Shown here piece after piece: positions 51,706 through 60,046 of a DNA stretch of 64,000 bases (positions are counted from its first letter, which is position 1; every line of letters begins with the position of its first letter). This DNA comes from [Eubacterium] cellulosolvens LD2006. Lineage in GTDB: Bacteria > Bacillota > Clostridia > Lachnospirales > Lachnospiraceae. The position numbers were made by a program, and so were the translations under genes. The stretch covers positions 186,001 to 250,000 of the forward strand of contig NZ_JHXY01000006.1 of the NCBI RefSeq assembly GCF_000621585.1. Direction: 5' to 3'. Below the pieces are notes generated by a model. That model saw only the letters and a program-made list of their open reading frames with translations. It was not told the DNA's origin and made no database searches.

Positions 51706-53005
51706 ATCTTCCTTTCTGTTCTGCTCCGCTGCCGCGGTTTCTGCGACGGTTTCTGCGGTTTCTGCGACGTCCGGTCTTCTCCGGATTGCCGCCATTTCCG
51801 CTCTCGGAGTTTTTGTTCTCATTATTCTCGCGCGCGTCGTCGGTCTGTGCGCGTCCCTCTCTTCTCCGGAAACCGTTTCTTCCTTCTCTGGTCTGTGCAT
51901 CCGGCTTCTGTTCGCCGCCGTTCATCTCCCTGCTTTCGCCTTCCGCGTTTTCGTGACGTCGGGATCCACGGTTTCTCCGGCGACGGGCCTCGCCTTCCGG
52001 GCGCTTCTGTCCGCCCTCGCGGCTTTCACCTGCGTCTTTCTTATCTCTGCGGTCTTTCTGATCGGAAGGCTTCCGGTCCTCCCGCTGGCTCCGGTTTTCT
52101 TTCTGATCCCTGTTTTCTTTTGTTCCGGTTGTCTCTGTCTGCTCCGCAGTCTCCTTCGACTCTTTGACCGGCTGTTTGCCGCCCTTCTTTTTCTTTGCGA
52201 TTACGACGATATCCTCTGCCGCGTAGTCAGCAATCTCCTTGTCATCGCCGTTTTCAATCAGCACGCGAACCTTCTGACGGAGTACATTGACAGCCTGTAC
52301 CTCTCCGCTCTGTCCATCCGGCGTCTCCACAAGATCACCGAGCCCCGGAAGTTTCTTGTTGAGGTACTCGTAGGTTTCCTCTTCGTTTTTGAGACAGCAC
52401 ATCAGTCTTCCGCAGACACCGGAGATCTTTGTCGGGTTCAGAGAAAGATTCTGCTCCTTCGCCATTTTGATCGACACCGGCGCAAAATCGGACAGATAGG
52501 ACGCGCAGCACAACGGCCGTCCGCAGATACCGATTCCTCCCAGAAGTTTTGTCTCGTCGCGGACACCGATCTGACGGAGCTCGATTCTGGTTTTGAATAC
52601 AGAAGCGAGATCCTTGACCAGTTCCCGGAAGTCCACCCTTCCGTCCGCTGTGAAGTAAAAGAGTACCTTTTTATTATCGAATGTATACTCGGCCATCACG
52701 AGCTTCATATCCAGATTGTGCTCGCGGATCTTCTGCCGGCAGATCCGGTAAGCCTCTTTTTCCTTCTCGATATTGACCCGTTCTCTCTCCAGATCCTCCT
52801 CGGAAGCGATCCGGATGACGGGACGAAGCGGTGATACCACTTTGTCATCTTCAATCTCTCTCGGAGAGAGTACGATCTTGCCGCACTCAACGCCCCTTGA
52901 AGTTTCAACAATGACGCGATCCCCTCGTTTCAGATCCATCTCTTTCGGATCGAAATAATAGACCTTCCCGGCATTCCGGAACCGCACACCGATTATTTTT
53001 ACCAT
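51683..53005 (-). CDS. ricT: RicT (PSP1-domain) RNase Y complex subunit with a long disordered tail
   Basis: A 440-residue protein. Residues 1-~275 are the RicT/YaaT PSP1 domain with the cysteine sets GICGRPLCCASYL and GVCGRLMCCLKNEEE, which in the B. subtilis RicA-F-T complex hold an iron-sulfur cluster and modulate RNase Y processing of mRNA. RicT usually ends near residue 275. Here about 150 more residues follow, rich in Arg, Asn, Glu and Gly with repeated RRNR/RRRNR patches (for example RRRNRGSRR, RRNRRNRRRNRG), a disordered RNA-binding type of tail. Start follows GGGAG. It lies 5 bp after holB. An inverted repeat covers its stop codon. Confidence 0.9.
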   Translation of the reverse strand: MVKIIGVRFRNAGKVYYFDPKEMDLKRGDRVIVETSRGVECGKIVLSPREIEDDKVVSPLRPVIRIASEEDLERERVNIEKEKEAYRICRQKIREHNLDMKLVMAEYTFDNKKVLFYFTADGRVDFRELVKDLASVFKTRIELRQIGVRDETKLLGGIGICGRPLCCASYLSDFAPVSIKMAKEQNLSLNPTKISGVCGRLMCCLKNEEETYEYLNKKLPGLGDLVETPDGQSGEVQAVNVLRQKVRVLIENGDDKEIADYAAEDIVVIAKKKKGGKQPVKESKETAEQTETTGTKENRDQKENRSQREDRKPSDQKDRRDKKDAGESREGGQKRPEGEARRRRNRGSRRHENAEGESREMNGGEQKPDAQTREGRNGFRRREGRAQTDDARENNENKNSESGNGGNPEKTGRRRNRRNRRRNRGSGAEQKGRSDTEQQN

Positions 53006-53009
53006 ACGT

Positions 53010-54017
53010 TTAATTCTCCCTGATCGTCAGAAACATTAATTCCAGAGACAGATCAAAGTTTACATTGGCACGCAGTCTGTCTTTCGCCGTCTGTATCGAC
53101 TCTTCAATCTTCTCTATCCCCTCATAGGAGCTGACACTTGCCCTCTCCTGAATCGCGTTTATTTCATCTTTGAATACCAGATTATCAACTTCTCTGGTTG
53201 CTTTAAACATCAGTACATCGTGGAACCAGAGCAGAAATACATCCATAAAATCGTATACGCCCTGTCTCTGTCCCGCGAGCTCCTTCACAGCCTCGATCAT
53301 CTCGTAGACCGCAAGGGATTTTGACCTCTTCATCAGACGAACCGCATTCTCAACAGACTCCATAAATTCCGGAGATTCGGCAATCCGCTTCGCGCGTCCG
53401 ATATTCCCCTGAGCGAACGACGCCATGACTTCCGCCTTGTAATCCGGCACGTGCAGCTGGCGCATCAGATACTCTTTCATTTCCTCATCCGTCACCGGCT
53501 TGATCCGAAGCGTTACGCAGCGGGACCGGATTGTCGGAAGCAGAGCTTCCGGGTTGTCGGCAAGAAGGATGATCACCGCGTACTCCGGCGGCTCTTCGAT
53601 CGTTTTCAGAAGAGCGTTCTGCGCCTGCGGCGTCATGAGCGCGGCGTCATCAACAATATAGATCTTGTATGCGCTCTCGTATGGACGTATGGCGACATCA
53701 TTCACCACCTGTTCCCGGATCTCATCGATTCCGACAGAATTGGGTTTCTCATGATGAACATAAATGATGTCCGGCTGGCTTCCGCTCAGTGCCTTCCGGC
53801 AGGATTCACACTGTCCGCACGGCTCGATTCCTTTCTGTTCGCACTGAAGAGTCATCGCAAAAATCGTCGCCATCAGACGTTTCCCGGAACCTTTCTCACC
53901 GCCAATGATATAAGCGTGAGAAACCTTTCCCTGCTTCACGGCACTCTGCATGTGTGCTACGACATCTTTGTGTCCGACAATGCCGGCGAATCCTTTTGCC
54001 TCATCTGGTTCACGCAT
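53010..54017 (-). CDS. holB: DNA polymerase III delta-prime subunit
   Basis: A 335-residue AAA+ clamp-loader subunit. Walker A reads GGEKGSGKR, the zinc module is CEQ...CGQCESCRKAL, and the SRC sensor is PTIRSRCVTLRI. It cooperates with delta and tau to open and load the sliding clamp during replication. The start follows GGAGGGAAACGGAT. Gene order before ricT is conserved in Firmicutes. Confidence 0.94.
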   Translation of the reverse strand: MREPDEAKGFAGIVGHKDVVAHMQSAVKQGKVSHAYIIGGEKGSGKRLMATIFAMTLQCEQKGIEPCGQCESCRKALSGSQPDIIYVHHEKPNSVGIDEIREQVVNDVAIRPYESAYKIYIVDDAALMTPQAQNALLKTIEEPPEYAVIILLADNPEALLPTIRSRCVTLRIKPVTDEEMKEYLMRQLHVPDYKAEVMASFAQGNIGRAKRIAESPEFMESVENAVRLMKRSKSLAVYEMIEAVKELAGQRQGVYDFMDVFLLWFHDVLMFKATREVDNLVFKDEINAIQERASVSSYEGIEKIEESIQTAKDRLRANVNFDLSLELMFLTIREN

Positions 54018-54096
54018 ATCCGTTTCCCTCCATACCCGAACATTTCGTCAAAAAGTCCAATGAATCATCATATAATTTTAACATATTAGCGAAAAC

Positions 54097-54705
54097 TTAT
54101 ACAGACCCAAAATCCACGCTTTCCATGTAATCGATGCACGCCTGTATGCAGTCCCGGATTTCCCCGTTGTTCTCAAACCTTCGCCGGATTCCCTCCCCGG
54201 CGATCTTTTCCTCCGAGAAATCCTCGCAGTCCGCAAGAAACCTGCGGCACATCTCCCTGTACTTCGGCACCTCCTGCTTCCGCTCTCTCTTCAGCGCCCT
54301 CTCCAGCCGGAGCCCGTCATCCACCTCAATGTAAAGCGGAACCATCACGGATTCGCCAAAGTATTCCACCATCTTCCGGTAAGACTCCAGCGTTCCGATA
54401 CCCAGATAGCTGTGCTTTTTCAGATCAATCTGCCCCTCGTCCGCCGTGAAGTAATGCCACGGACCGAAAACCGTATGGTAGACTCTCTCCTCAATGATCC
54501 TTCCTTCTCTCCGGAGCTTTTCGAGTTTTTCCGCGTCAGCAAAAAAATATTCTCTGCCGTCCTGTTCGCCTTCCCGCATCGGCCGTGTGGTGTATATGAT
54601 CAGCGGCTCTACTTTTCCCTGAAGTGTCTCGTTTTCCAGGATTGCGGAATAAATGTGGTCTTTTCCGCTGGCGCTCTTTCCCATTATGTAAAAAATATGA
54701 CTCAT
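54097..54705 (-). CDS. Guanylate-kinase-like nucleotide kinase
   Basis: A 202-residue P-loop kinase of the guanylate kinase fold: start YIMGKSASGKDHIY (P-loop GxSxSGKD, Asp where Ser/Thr is usual), the GMP-binding TTRPMREGEQDGREYFF, and a long lid region. It occupies the place before holB where Firmicutes often have tmk. The altered P-loop and diverged C-terminus make its substrate uncertain; a second, standard gmk would be expected elsewhere. Start at 54705 follows AGAAGGAGTTGGAT; an ATG 10 codons upstream overlaps this site. Confidence 0.8.
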   Translation of the reverse strand: MSHIFYIMGKSASGKDHIYSAILENETLQGKVEPLIIYTTRPMREGEQDGREYFFADAEKLEKLRREGRIIEERVYHTVFGPWHYFTADEGQIDLKKHSYLGIGTLESYRKMVEYFGESVMVPLYIEVDDGLRLERALKRERKQEVPKYREMCRRFLADCEDFSEEKIAGEGIRRRFENNGEIRDCIQACIDYMESVDFGSV

Positions 54706-54876
54706 ATCCAACTCCTTCTGTATCCGGATCGCCATTATGCCTAAAATGTCTGATATAAAGCTGTAAAAAATGAGAATATTGAATAATTATTATAGCATAA
54801 ATCCCTCCGGCAGAATATAATGGATTATAGAGAACGGATGGGGCCGTCTCAAAATGCAATTTGGAGGAGTTTTTAC

Positions 54877-55479
54877 ATGGATATACAAACACAGATTTCA
54901 AACAGTCACGCCGCCTACGCGGGCATGATCGTTGAGATCGAGTCTCTCACGGATGCTGTCCGGGATCATCTGGAAACCCAGCCGGCAATGCTGAAGGTGG
55001 AACTCGATATAATGATTCAGGGACTGTTGTTCCGCACAATTCTTGCCGATAACGATCCGGCGCCGAACAAGCTGCAGTTCATCCGTACCTTTACGCGCTC
55101 CGGTGATTTTCTTGTTCTTCTCGGAAACGAGATGTCCTTCCCGGTTACCTGGGACAACTTTGAGTACGTAAACGGAACCTTTGACAGCAAACACCGCCGT
55201 CAGTTCCGCGAACTGATCACAGAGGTTACGCAGAGAATCTCCCGTGATTTCACGCACAAACTGTGCATCCTAGCGCAGATGACGGGTAGAGTCGATACCG
55301 TCTACACAATGTTCTCCGCGTCTCTTCGCACCATTATGAGCACCGTGACCGCTCTGAACAACGATCAGACCCGCGCGGAGATCAAAGCCGCAGGCCCGAT
55401 CTTCGAAGAACTCTTTGCGAATGTCTGGGATGAGAATATGAAGGAACTCGAGGAAACACTTGCCTCTGTCCGTTCATAA
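54877..55479 (+). CDS. Conserved-looking helical protein, function unknown
   Basis: A 200-residue soluble protein, mostly predicted alpha-helical, slightly acidic, without signal peptide or membrane helix. Distinct segments are IQTQISNSHAAYAGMIVEIE, LLFRTILADND and FTRSGDFLVLLGNEMSFPVT. The start at 54877 follows TTTGGAGGAGTTTTTAC. It is divergent from the kinase gene, with TATAAT at about 54813-54818. I do not recognise a family. An F1 repeat and a terminator follow. Confidence 0.7.
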   Translation: MDIQTQISNSHAAYAGMIVEIESLTDAVRDHLETQPAMLKVELDIMIQGLLFRTILADNDPAPNKLQFIRTFTRSGDFLVLLGNEMSFPVTWDNFEYVNGTFDSKHRRQFRELITEVTQRISRDFTHKLCILAQMTGRVDTVYTMFSASLRTIMSTVTALNNDQTRAEIKAAGPIFEELFANVWDENMKELEETLASVRS

Positions 55480-55508
55480 AAAGAATGTAACTCAGAACAA
55501 AGTCCTGC

Positions 55509-55612
55509 GGCGCGCGAGCAGAATCGCGTAAGCGATCTTCTCATCTGCGAGCTGCGCATCTAAGCGGAGCGTTTTGTGTTATAGAAATTCCAGAGGAATT
55601 TCTTATAACACG
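55509..55612. repeat. Dispersed repeat F1, copy C
   Basis: Contains GGCGCGCGAGCAGAATCGCG, CATCTGCGAG and, 16 nt later, AGCGTTTTGTGTTAT, and ends in a near-perfect hairpin GTGTTATAGAAATTCC / GGAATTTCTTATAACAC. It follows the unknown protein gene directly. Confidence 0.7.
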
Positions 55613-55674
55613 AAAAAGAGGCAGTTGCACAGCGCACATACCGAACCATGTGCCCTGTGTAACCGCCTCTTTTT
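55613..55674. terminator. Bidirectional terminator between converging genes
   Basis: AAAAAGAGGCAGTTGCACAG and CTGTGTAACCGCCTCTTTTT pair over about 18 bp with a 24-nt loop. It can stop the plus-strand gene ending at 55479 and the minus-strand response regulator ending at 55736. Confidence 0.8.
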
Positions 55675-55735
55675 GTTTCGGAAAAAGCAAACTCCGCCTG
55701 TGAACGTTGTTCTCTGTCTTTTCTGCAGATACCGC

Positions 55736-56425
55736 TCAGATCTTGAATCGGTATCCCACGCCCCAGATCGTCTCGATGTACTGCGGCTTGGCCGTGTTGT
55801 ACTCGATCTTTTCCCGGATCTTTTTGATATGTACCGTGACCGTCGCGATGTCGCCGACCGAATCCATGTTCCAGATTTTCTGGAAGAGTTCTTCCTTTGT
55901 AAAGACATGATTCGGGTTCTCCGCAAGGAAGGTCAGAAGGTCAAATTCCTTGTTCGTGAAGTTCTTCTCCTCTTTGTTCACCCACACCCTTCTCGCCGTC
56001 TTGTCAATGCGGATTCCGCGGATTTCGATAACATCGTTCTTCGACTGGCCGCTGCTGACCAGACGCTCATATCTCGCGAGATGCGCCTTCACCCTGGCCA
56101 CCAGCTCGCTCGGCGAAAACGGCTTTGTCATATAGTCGTCCGCCCCGAGGCCGAGGCCGTGGATCTTGTCGATGTCATCTTTTTTCGCGGACACGATGAT
56201 AATCGGAGTATTCTTCTTCTCGCGGATCTGACGGCAGATCGCAAAACCGTCGATCCCCGGAAGCATGAGATCGAGAATAAACATATCGAAGTCTTCCGCG
56301 AGCGCCCGGTCTCTTCCTCTCTCTCCGTCTGTTTCAATCATCACTTCGAAGCCGGACAGTTCAAGATAATCTTTCTCAAGTTCCGCAATCGATTCTTCAT
56401 CTTCAATGATCAGTATTCTGCTCAT
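55736..56425 (-). CDS. OmpR/PhoB-family response regulator
   Basis: A 229-residue DNA-binding regulator: receiver with acidic IEDEE, phospho-acceptor Asp52 (FILDLMLPGIDG), Ser in IIVSAKK and Lys in DDYMTKPF; then a winged-helix domain (NFTNKEFDLLTFLAENPNHV, VTVHIKKIREKIE, YIETIWGVGYRF). Start at 56425 follows ATCAGGAGGTTGAAG and lies 23 bp inside the end of the kinase gene, so the pair is translated together. The target genes are unknown. Confidence 0.95.
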   Translation of the reverse strand: MSRILIIEDEESIAELEKDYLELSGFEVMIETDGERGRDRALAEDFDMFILDLMLPGIDGFAICRQIREKKNTPIIIVSAKKDDIDKIHGLGLGADDYMTKPFSPSELVARVKAHLARYERLVSSGQSKNDVIEIRGIRIDKTARRVWVNKEEKNFTNKEFDLLTFLAENPNHVFTKEELFQKIWNMDSVGDIATVTVHIKKIREKIEYNTAKPQYIETIWGVGYRFKI

Positions 56426-57956
56426 CTTCAACCTCCTGATATTTTCGAAGCACAAAATAGATTACCGTGCCGAGCCCCTCTCTGCTGGTGGCCCACACTT
56501 TTCCCTCGTGATCCTCCACGATCTTTTTCACGATGGACAGCCCGATGCCGCTGCCTCCCCTTGAACTTCTCGCTGTATCGCTCCTGTAGAAGCGGTCGAA
56601 GATCCTGGATATATCTTTCTGTGCGATTCCCTTTCCGTTATCTTCAATCTCCACCTGTATAAACTCACCCACATCGCGCAGGCGGATGTTGATGATGCCG
56701 TCCGTCTTGTCCATATACTTGACGGAGTTACCGACGATGTTGTTGATCACGCGGCGCATCTGCTCCGGATCCGCGATAATCAGCGGTTCCCCGGTCAGAT
56801 AATTGAAATAATTCAGCTGGATGTTCTGGCTCTCCAGCTCGAGACTGAGCTCATCCACACAATCGATAAAGTAATCCCGCACATGGATCTTCTGAAAATT
56901 ATACGGTATGCGGTTTGCCTCGATTTTCGAATAGGTCGTCAACTCATCGATCAGTCTCTCGATCTCCACAGCCTTGCTGTAGATCGTCCGGATATACTTC
57001 TTCTGTTTCTCCGGCGTCGCGGCAACGCCGTCAATAATTCCCTCCGCGTATCCCTTGATCGCTGTGACAGGTGTCTTCAGGTCATGGGAGATATTGCTGA
57101 TCAGTTCTTTGCTCTTGCTGTCACTGCTGACTTTTTCTTCCGCGGACTCCTTCAGGCGGATCCGCATCTCTTCAAAGTCGTCGCAGAGATCATTGATCTC
57201 ACGGACGCCCGTGCCGGAGACACTGTAATTGAGATTTCCGTCTCGAATATTCTGCGCCGCCGTCTGCAGCTCGCGGATCGGATTCATGACTCCCCGGTAG
57301 ATCCAGAAACCGATAAACATACAGGTCACGGACAGAATAATGAGAATCAGTACAACCGTTTCGATCATCGCATTCTTCAGCTGAGGCGCTGTATTGGTCA
57401 GTATGCTCATCAGAAAAACGCTGCAGCGCGTGCCGTCCGGCAACTGAAAATCCAGCTGATTCAGCATAATCTGATCCCGGATCTGTACCGAAGAAGCAGT
57501 CACCGTTCCGCGGATTCCGTCTCCGGGGTCAGCGCCGGTATTCCCCCCGCCCGCATAGGCCGGCAGTGTCGAAAAAAGCTTCTGATCTGGCGCATCGCTG
57601 CTCCCGTTGTACGTAACTTTCTCCTCTTCACGCACAAGAAGAAACGCCCCGTTTTCATTCAGCTCTTCGTTGATCCTGTCCAGAACTTCCGTATTGCGGA
57701 TCTCTTCCGGTTTTTTCTCGATCAGAGACTGTATCTCCGTCTGTTTCTCGTCCATCGCCTTCGAAATAAAAATGGCGTTGTTGTAGAGACTGTCCATGCC
57801 TGGTTTGTCAATGCCATAGTGCTTTCCGATCGAATGGATCCTGTAATTGACCAGCAGAAAAAAGACAAGACTGCAGAGAATTACCGGAATAACAATCACC
57901 GCGAGAAACGCCACGCCGATTCGGGTCCGGAGATCCATATTTGTTCTATTTTTCAT
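56403..57956 (-). CDS. HAMP-containing sensor histidine kinase
   Basis: A 517-residue membrane kinase: helix 1 at about 13-36, extracytoplasmic sensor domain to about residue 200, helix 2 at about 200-222, HAMP, then HisKA with His291 in NISHDLKTPVTAIKGYAEG. The catalytic domain has the N-box RRVINNIVGNSVKYM, DNGKGI and GSGIGLSIVKK. The sensor domain has no recognised ligand-binding family. Partner is the overlapping OmpR-type regulator. The ribosome site is weak at either of the first two ATG codons. An extended -10 (TATGCTATAAT) lies at 57997-58005. Confidence 0.92.
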   Translation of the reverse strand: MKNRTNMDLRTRIGVAFLAVIVIPVILCSLVFFLLVNYRIHSIGKHYGIDKPGMDSLYNNAIFISKAMDEKQTEIQSLIEKKPEEIRNTEVLDRINEELNENGAFLLVREEEKVTYNGSSDAPDQKLFSTLPAYAGGGNTGADPGDGIRGTVTASSVQIRDQIMLNQLDFQLPDGTRCSVFLMSILTNTAPQLKNAMIETVVLILIILSVTCMFIGFWIYRGVMNPIRELQTAAQNIRDGNLNYSVSGTGVREINDLCDDFEEMRIRLKESAEEKVSSDSKSKELISNISHDLKTPVTAIKGYAEGIIDGVAATPEKQKKYIRTIYSKAVEIERLIDELTTYSKIEANRIPYNFQKIHVRDYFIDCVDELSLELESQNIQLNYFNYLTGEPLIIADPEQMRRVINNIVGNSVKYMDKTDGIINIRLRDVGEFIQVEIEDNGKGIAQKDISRIFDRFYRSDTARSSRGGSGIGLSIVKKIVEDHEGKVWATSREGLGTVIYFVLRKYQEVEDEQNTDH

Positions 57957-58270
57957 CCTTTTTGGAAAAACCTCTCGATTTCTTTATTACACAGCAATTA
58001 TAGCATAGTGCTTTTCTGCCGTTTCTTAAAGATTTGTAAAACAGGAAGCCCCCGGCCATCCGCTGTGTGTCATAGAGATTCCGAAAGAATTTCCCGTAAC
58101 ATAAGAGGACTGCCCGGAGGTTCACATTTTCTGTAAACACTCCGGACAGTCCAAGCTCCGATCCGCCTGGCGGATCATTCTGTTCATTTCGTAGTTTTTT
58201 ATTCAGATTCTTCTCGAAGGCTATTACAGATATCCCGTGCACCGCACATCTCTGCCCGGTGGAAACACCC
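57957..58270. other. 314-bp gap between metK and the kinase gene
   Basis: It holds the extended -10 of the kinase promoter, a degenerate F1 end hairpin (58067-58101, GTGTCATAGAGATTCC / GAATTTCCCGTAAC), a terminator-like hairpin after metK (58107-58152) and a GATCCGCC/GGCGGATC palindrome near 58158-58175. No ORF with a ribosome site. Confidence 0.5.
58107..58152 (-). terminator. Hairpin after metK
   Basis: A 13-bp stem with one mismatch (GGACTGCCCGGAG / CTCCGGACAGTCC) and a 20-nt loop; on the minus strand it is followed by TCTTATG, a weak T-run. The probable end of the metK transcript. Confidence 0.5.
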
Positions 58271-59452
58271 TCAGAGAGCAGCCTTCAGAGCCTCTGCCTT
58301 GTCTGTTCTCTCCCACGGAAGATCTACGTCTGTGCGGCCGAAGTGACCGTAAGCAGCCGTCGCTTTGTAGATCGGACGGCGAAGGTCAAGCATCTTGATG
58401 ATGCCGGCCGGACGAAGATCGAAGTTTTTGCGGACGATCTCTACCAGCTTCTCATCAGAAACCTTTCCTGTTCCGAAAGTATCAACCATGACGGATGTCG
58501 GCTCGGCAACGCCGATGGCGTAGGAGAGCTGAATCTCGCACTTGTCTGCCAGACCTGCGGCAACGATATTCTTTGCAACGTAACGTGCGGCGTATGCAGC
58601 AGAACGGTCAACCTTTGTGCAGTCCTTACCGGAGAAAGCTCCGCCGCCGTGACGGGCATATCCGCCGTAGGTATCTACGATGATCTTACGTCCTGTGAGG
58701 CCGGCGTCACCGTGAGGTCCTCCGATTACAAATCGGCCGGTCGGATTGATGAAGATCTTTGTCTTCTCGTCGATCATATTCTTGTCGAGAACCGGATCAA
58801 AGACATATTTTCTGATATCCTCGTGGATCTGCTCCTGTGTCACTCCCTCGTCATGCTGTGTGGAGAGAACAACAGCCTCCAGTCTGGACGGTTTACCATT
58901 CTCATCATACTCTACAGAAACCTGTGTCTTTCCGTCCGGACGAAGGTATGTCAGTGTTCCGTTCTTGCGAACCTCTGTCAGCTTCAGAGCAAGTTTATGC
59001 GCAAGCTCGATCGGATAAGGCATAAGCTCCGGTGTCTCGTTGCAGGCATAACCGAACATCATTCCCTGGTCGCCGGCACCTGTATCCAGATCGTCGGTGA
59101 GGGAACCTTCTTTTGCCTCAAGAGCCTTGTCAACGCCCATCGCGATATCCGCAGACTGCTGATCCAGAGCAACCATAACCGCGCAGGTGTGTCCGTCGAA
59201 ACCTGTCTTCGCGTCATCATATCCGATCTCATTGACCGTCTTGCGGACAATCGACGGAATATCCAGTTTTGCGTTCGTTGTAATCTCACCTGTTACAAGG
59301 ATGAATCCTGTACAGGAAGCCGTCTCACATGCTACTCGGCTCATCGGATCCTGCTCGAAGCAGGCATCGAGGATGGCGTCGCTGACAGCATCGCAGACTT
59401 TGTCCGGATGTCCTTCGGTTACTGACTCAGATGTAAATAATCTTTTTTCCAT
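58271..59452 (-). CDS. metK: S-adenosylmethionine synthetase
   Basis: A 393-residue enzyme making SAM from methionine and ATP. Motifs: [32 protein letters not shown] (the methionine adenosyltransferase signature) and [19 protein letters not shown]. Length is normal. Start follows AGGAGGAAAAA. The transcript carries a SAM-I riboswitch (59577-59720), so expression falls when SAM is abundant, and a second hairpin with a T8 tract just before the gene (59494-59526). Confidence 0.97.
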   Translation of the reverse strand: MEKRLFTSESVTEGHPDKVCDAVSDAILDACFEQDPMSRVACETASCTGFILVTGEITTNAKLDIPSIVRKTVNEIGYDDAKTGFDGHTCAVMVALDQQSADIAMGVDKALEAKEGSLTDDLDTGAGDQGMMFGYACNETPELMPYPIELAHKLALKLTEVRKNGTLTYLRPDGKTQVSVEYDENGKPSRLEAVVLSTQHDEGVTQEQIHEDIRKYVFDPVLDKNMIDEKTKIFINPTGRFVIGGPHGDAGLTGRKIIVDTYGGYARHGGGAFSGKDCTKVDRSAAYAARYVAKNIVAAGLADKCEIQLSYAIGVAEPTSVMVDTFGTGKVSDEKLVEIVRKNFDLRPAGIIKMLDLRRPIYKATAAYGHFGRTDVDLPWERTDKAEALKAAL

Positions 59453-59493
59453 TTTTTCCTCCTAATAGATGAACTGCTATTCCTGCTTTCCGG

Positions 59494-59526
59494 AAAAAAA
59501 AGACGGCCCGGATCGCGCGATCCCGG
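59494..59526 (-). terminator. Second hairpin with T8 in the metK leader
   Basis: Minus strand CCGGGATCG / CGATCCGG stem, then GCCGTC and TTTTTTTT. It lies between the riboswitch terminator and the metK ribosome site. If it works as a terminator, metK transcripts must pass two stops. Confidence 0.45.
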
Positions 59527-59576
59527 AATCTTCTAATCTTCCGGATCTATCTCAAACAGTGGTCGCACATTGAGTC

Positions 59577-59720
59577 AAAAAAAAGCGGTCCAATAAACAT
59601 GAATTGGATCCGCTACCAACTCCCTTATTGTTCGAAAATCTCGCTCAGGCAGGCACCTTCCGTAAACGGGGTTGCCGTGGTTTCACAGGTCCTATGTACC
59701 TCCGCCACTCTGAATAAGAG
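59577..59720 (-). promoter_or_regulatory. SAM-I (S-box) riboswitch with terminator upstream of metK
   Basis: Aptamer 59621-59720: P1 CTCTTATT / AATAAGGGA, then the hallmark CAGAGTGGCGGAGG, ACCTGTGAAACCACGGCAAC and GGAAGGTGCCTGCCTGAGCG. The expression platform is a terminator (59577-59613): AGCGGATCCAATT / ATTGGACCGCT followed by eight T. SAM binding stabilises P1 and lets the terminator form, turning metK off. About 125 nt separate the terminator from the metK ATG. Confidence 0.95.
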
Positions 59721-59816
59721 AAAGCATTATGCAGTTTTTTATACAAACTAACCTTAACGCATTTATCTGACAGCGTCAAGAATTATTCGACACGTTTTGT
59801 CAGATTTTTTTGTTTT

Positions 59817-59842
59817 TAAAAGCATGTCGCTCACGACATGCT
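59817..59842 (-). terminator. Terminator after murA
   Basis: Minus strand GCATGTCG / CGACATGC stem with a 4-nt loop followed by TTTTAAAAAC. The stem resembles the F2 hairpin core. Confidence 0.65.
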
Positions 59843-59953
59843 CACAAAGATCGCAGATGCGAAAGATCTCCCACCGCTCAAGTGCGAATCCCGGCAAAGC
59901 ATTCTTCCGTAAACGCAGGACGCGCACCGGCCATTCGTGATGTCCGGTGCGCA

Positions 59954-60000
59954 TTCTTCATATAATCTATCACTTGCGACATTCCCGCGCCGTGCGCAGA
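59954..60000 (-). repeat. F2-type half repeat after murA
   Basis: Minus strand: CTGCGCACGGCGCGGGAATG then TCGCAAGTGATAGATTATAT. The first half matches the F2 module; the second arm has diverged so the hairpin is lost. Confidence 0.35.
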
Positions 60001-60046
60001 GAAAAACCTCCGCCGATCGCGTGTGCCCTCTCATGATCTTCCGTAA

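Larger units (their letters stand above)
59721..60046. other. Gap between the metK leader and murA
   Basis: It carries the metK promoter (not resolved with confidence), an inverted repeat TCTGACA/TGTCAGA followed by T7 on the plus strand (59766-59812), the murA terminator (59817-59842), a 9-bp hairpin GCGCACCGG/CCGGTGCGC (59922-59952) and an F2-like half repeat (59954-60000). No ORF is supported. Confidence 0.5.
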
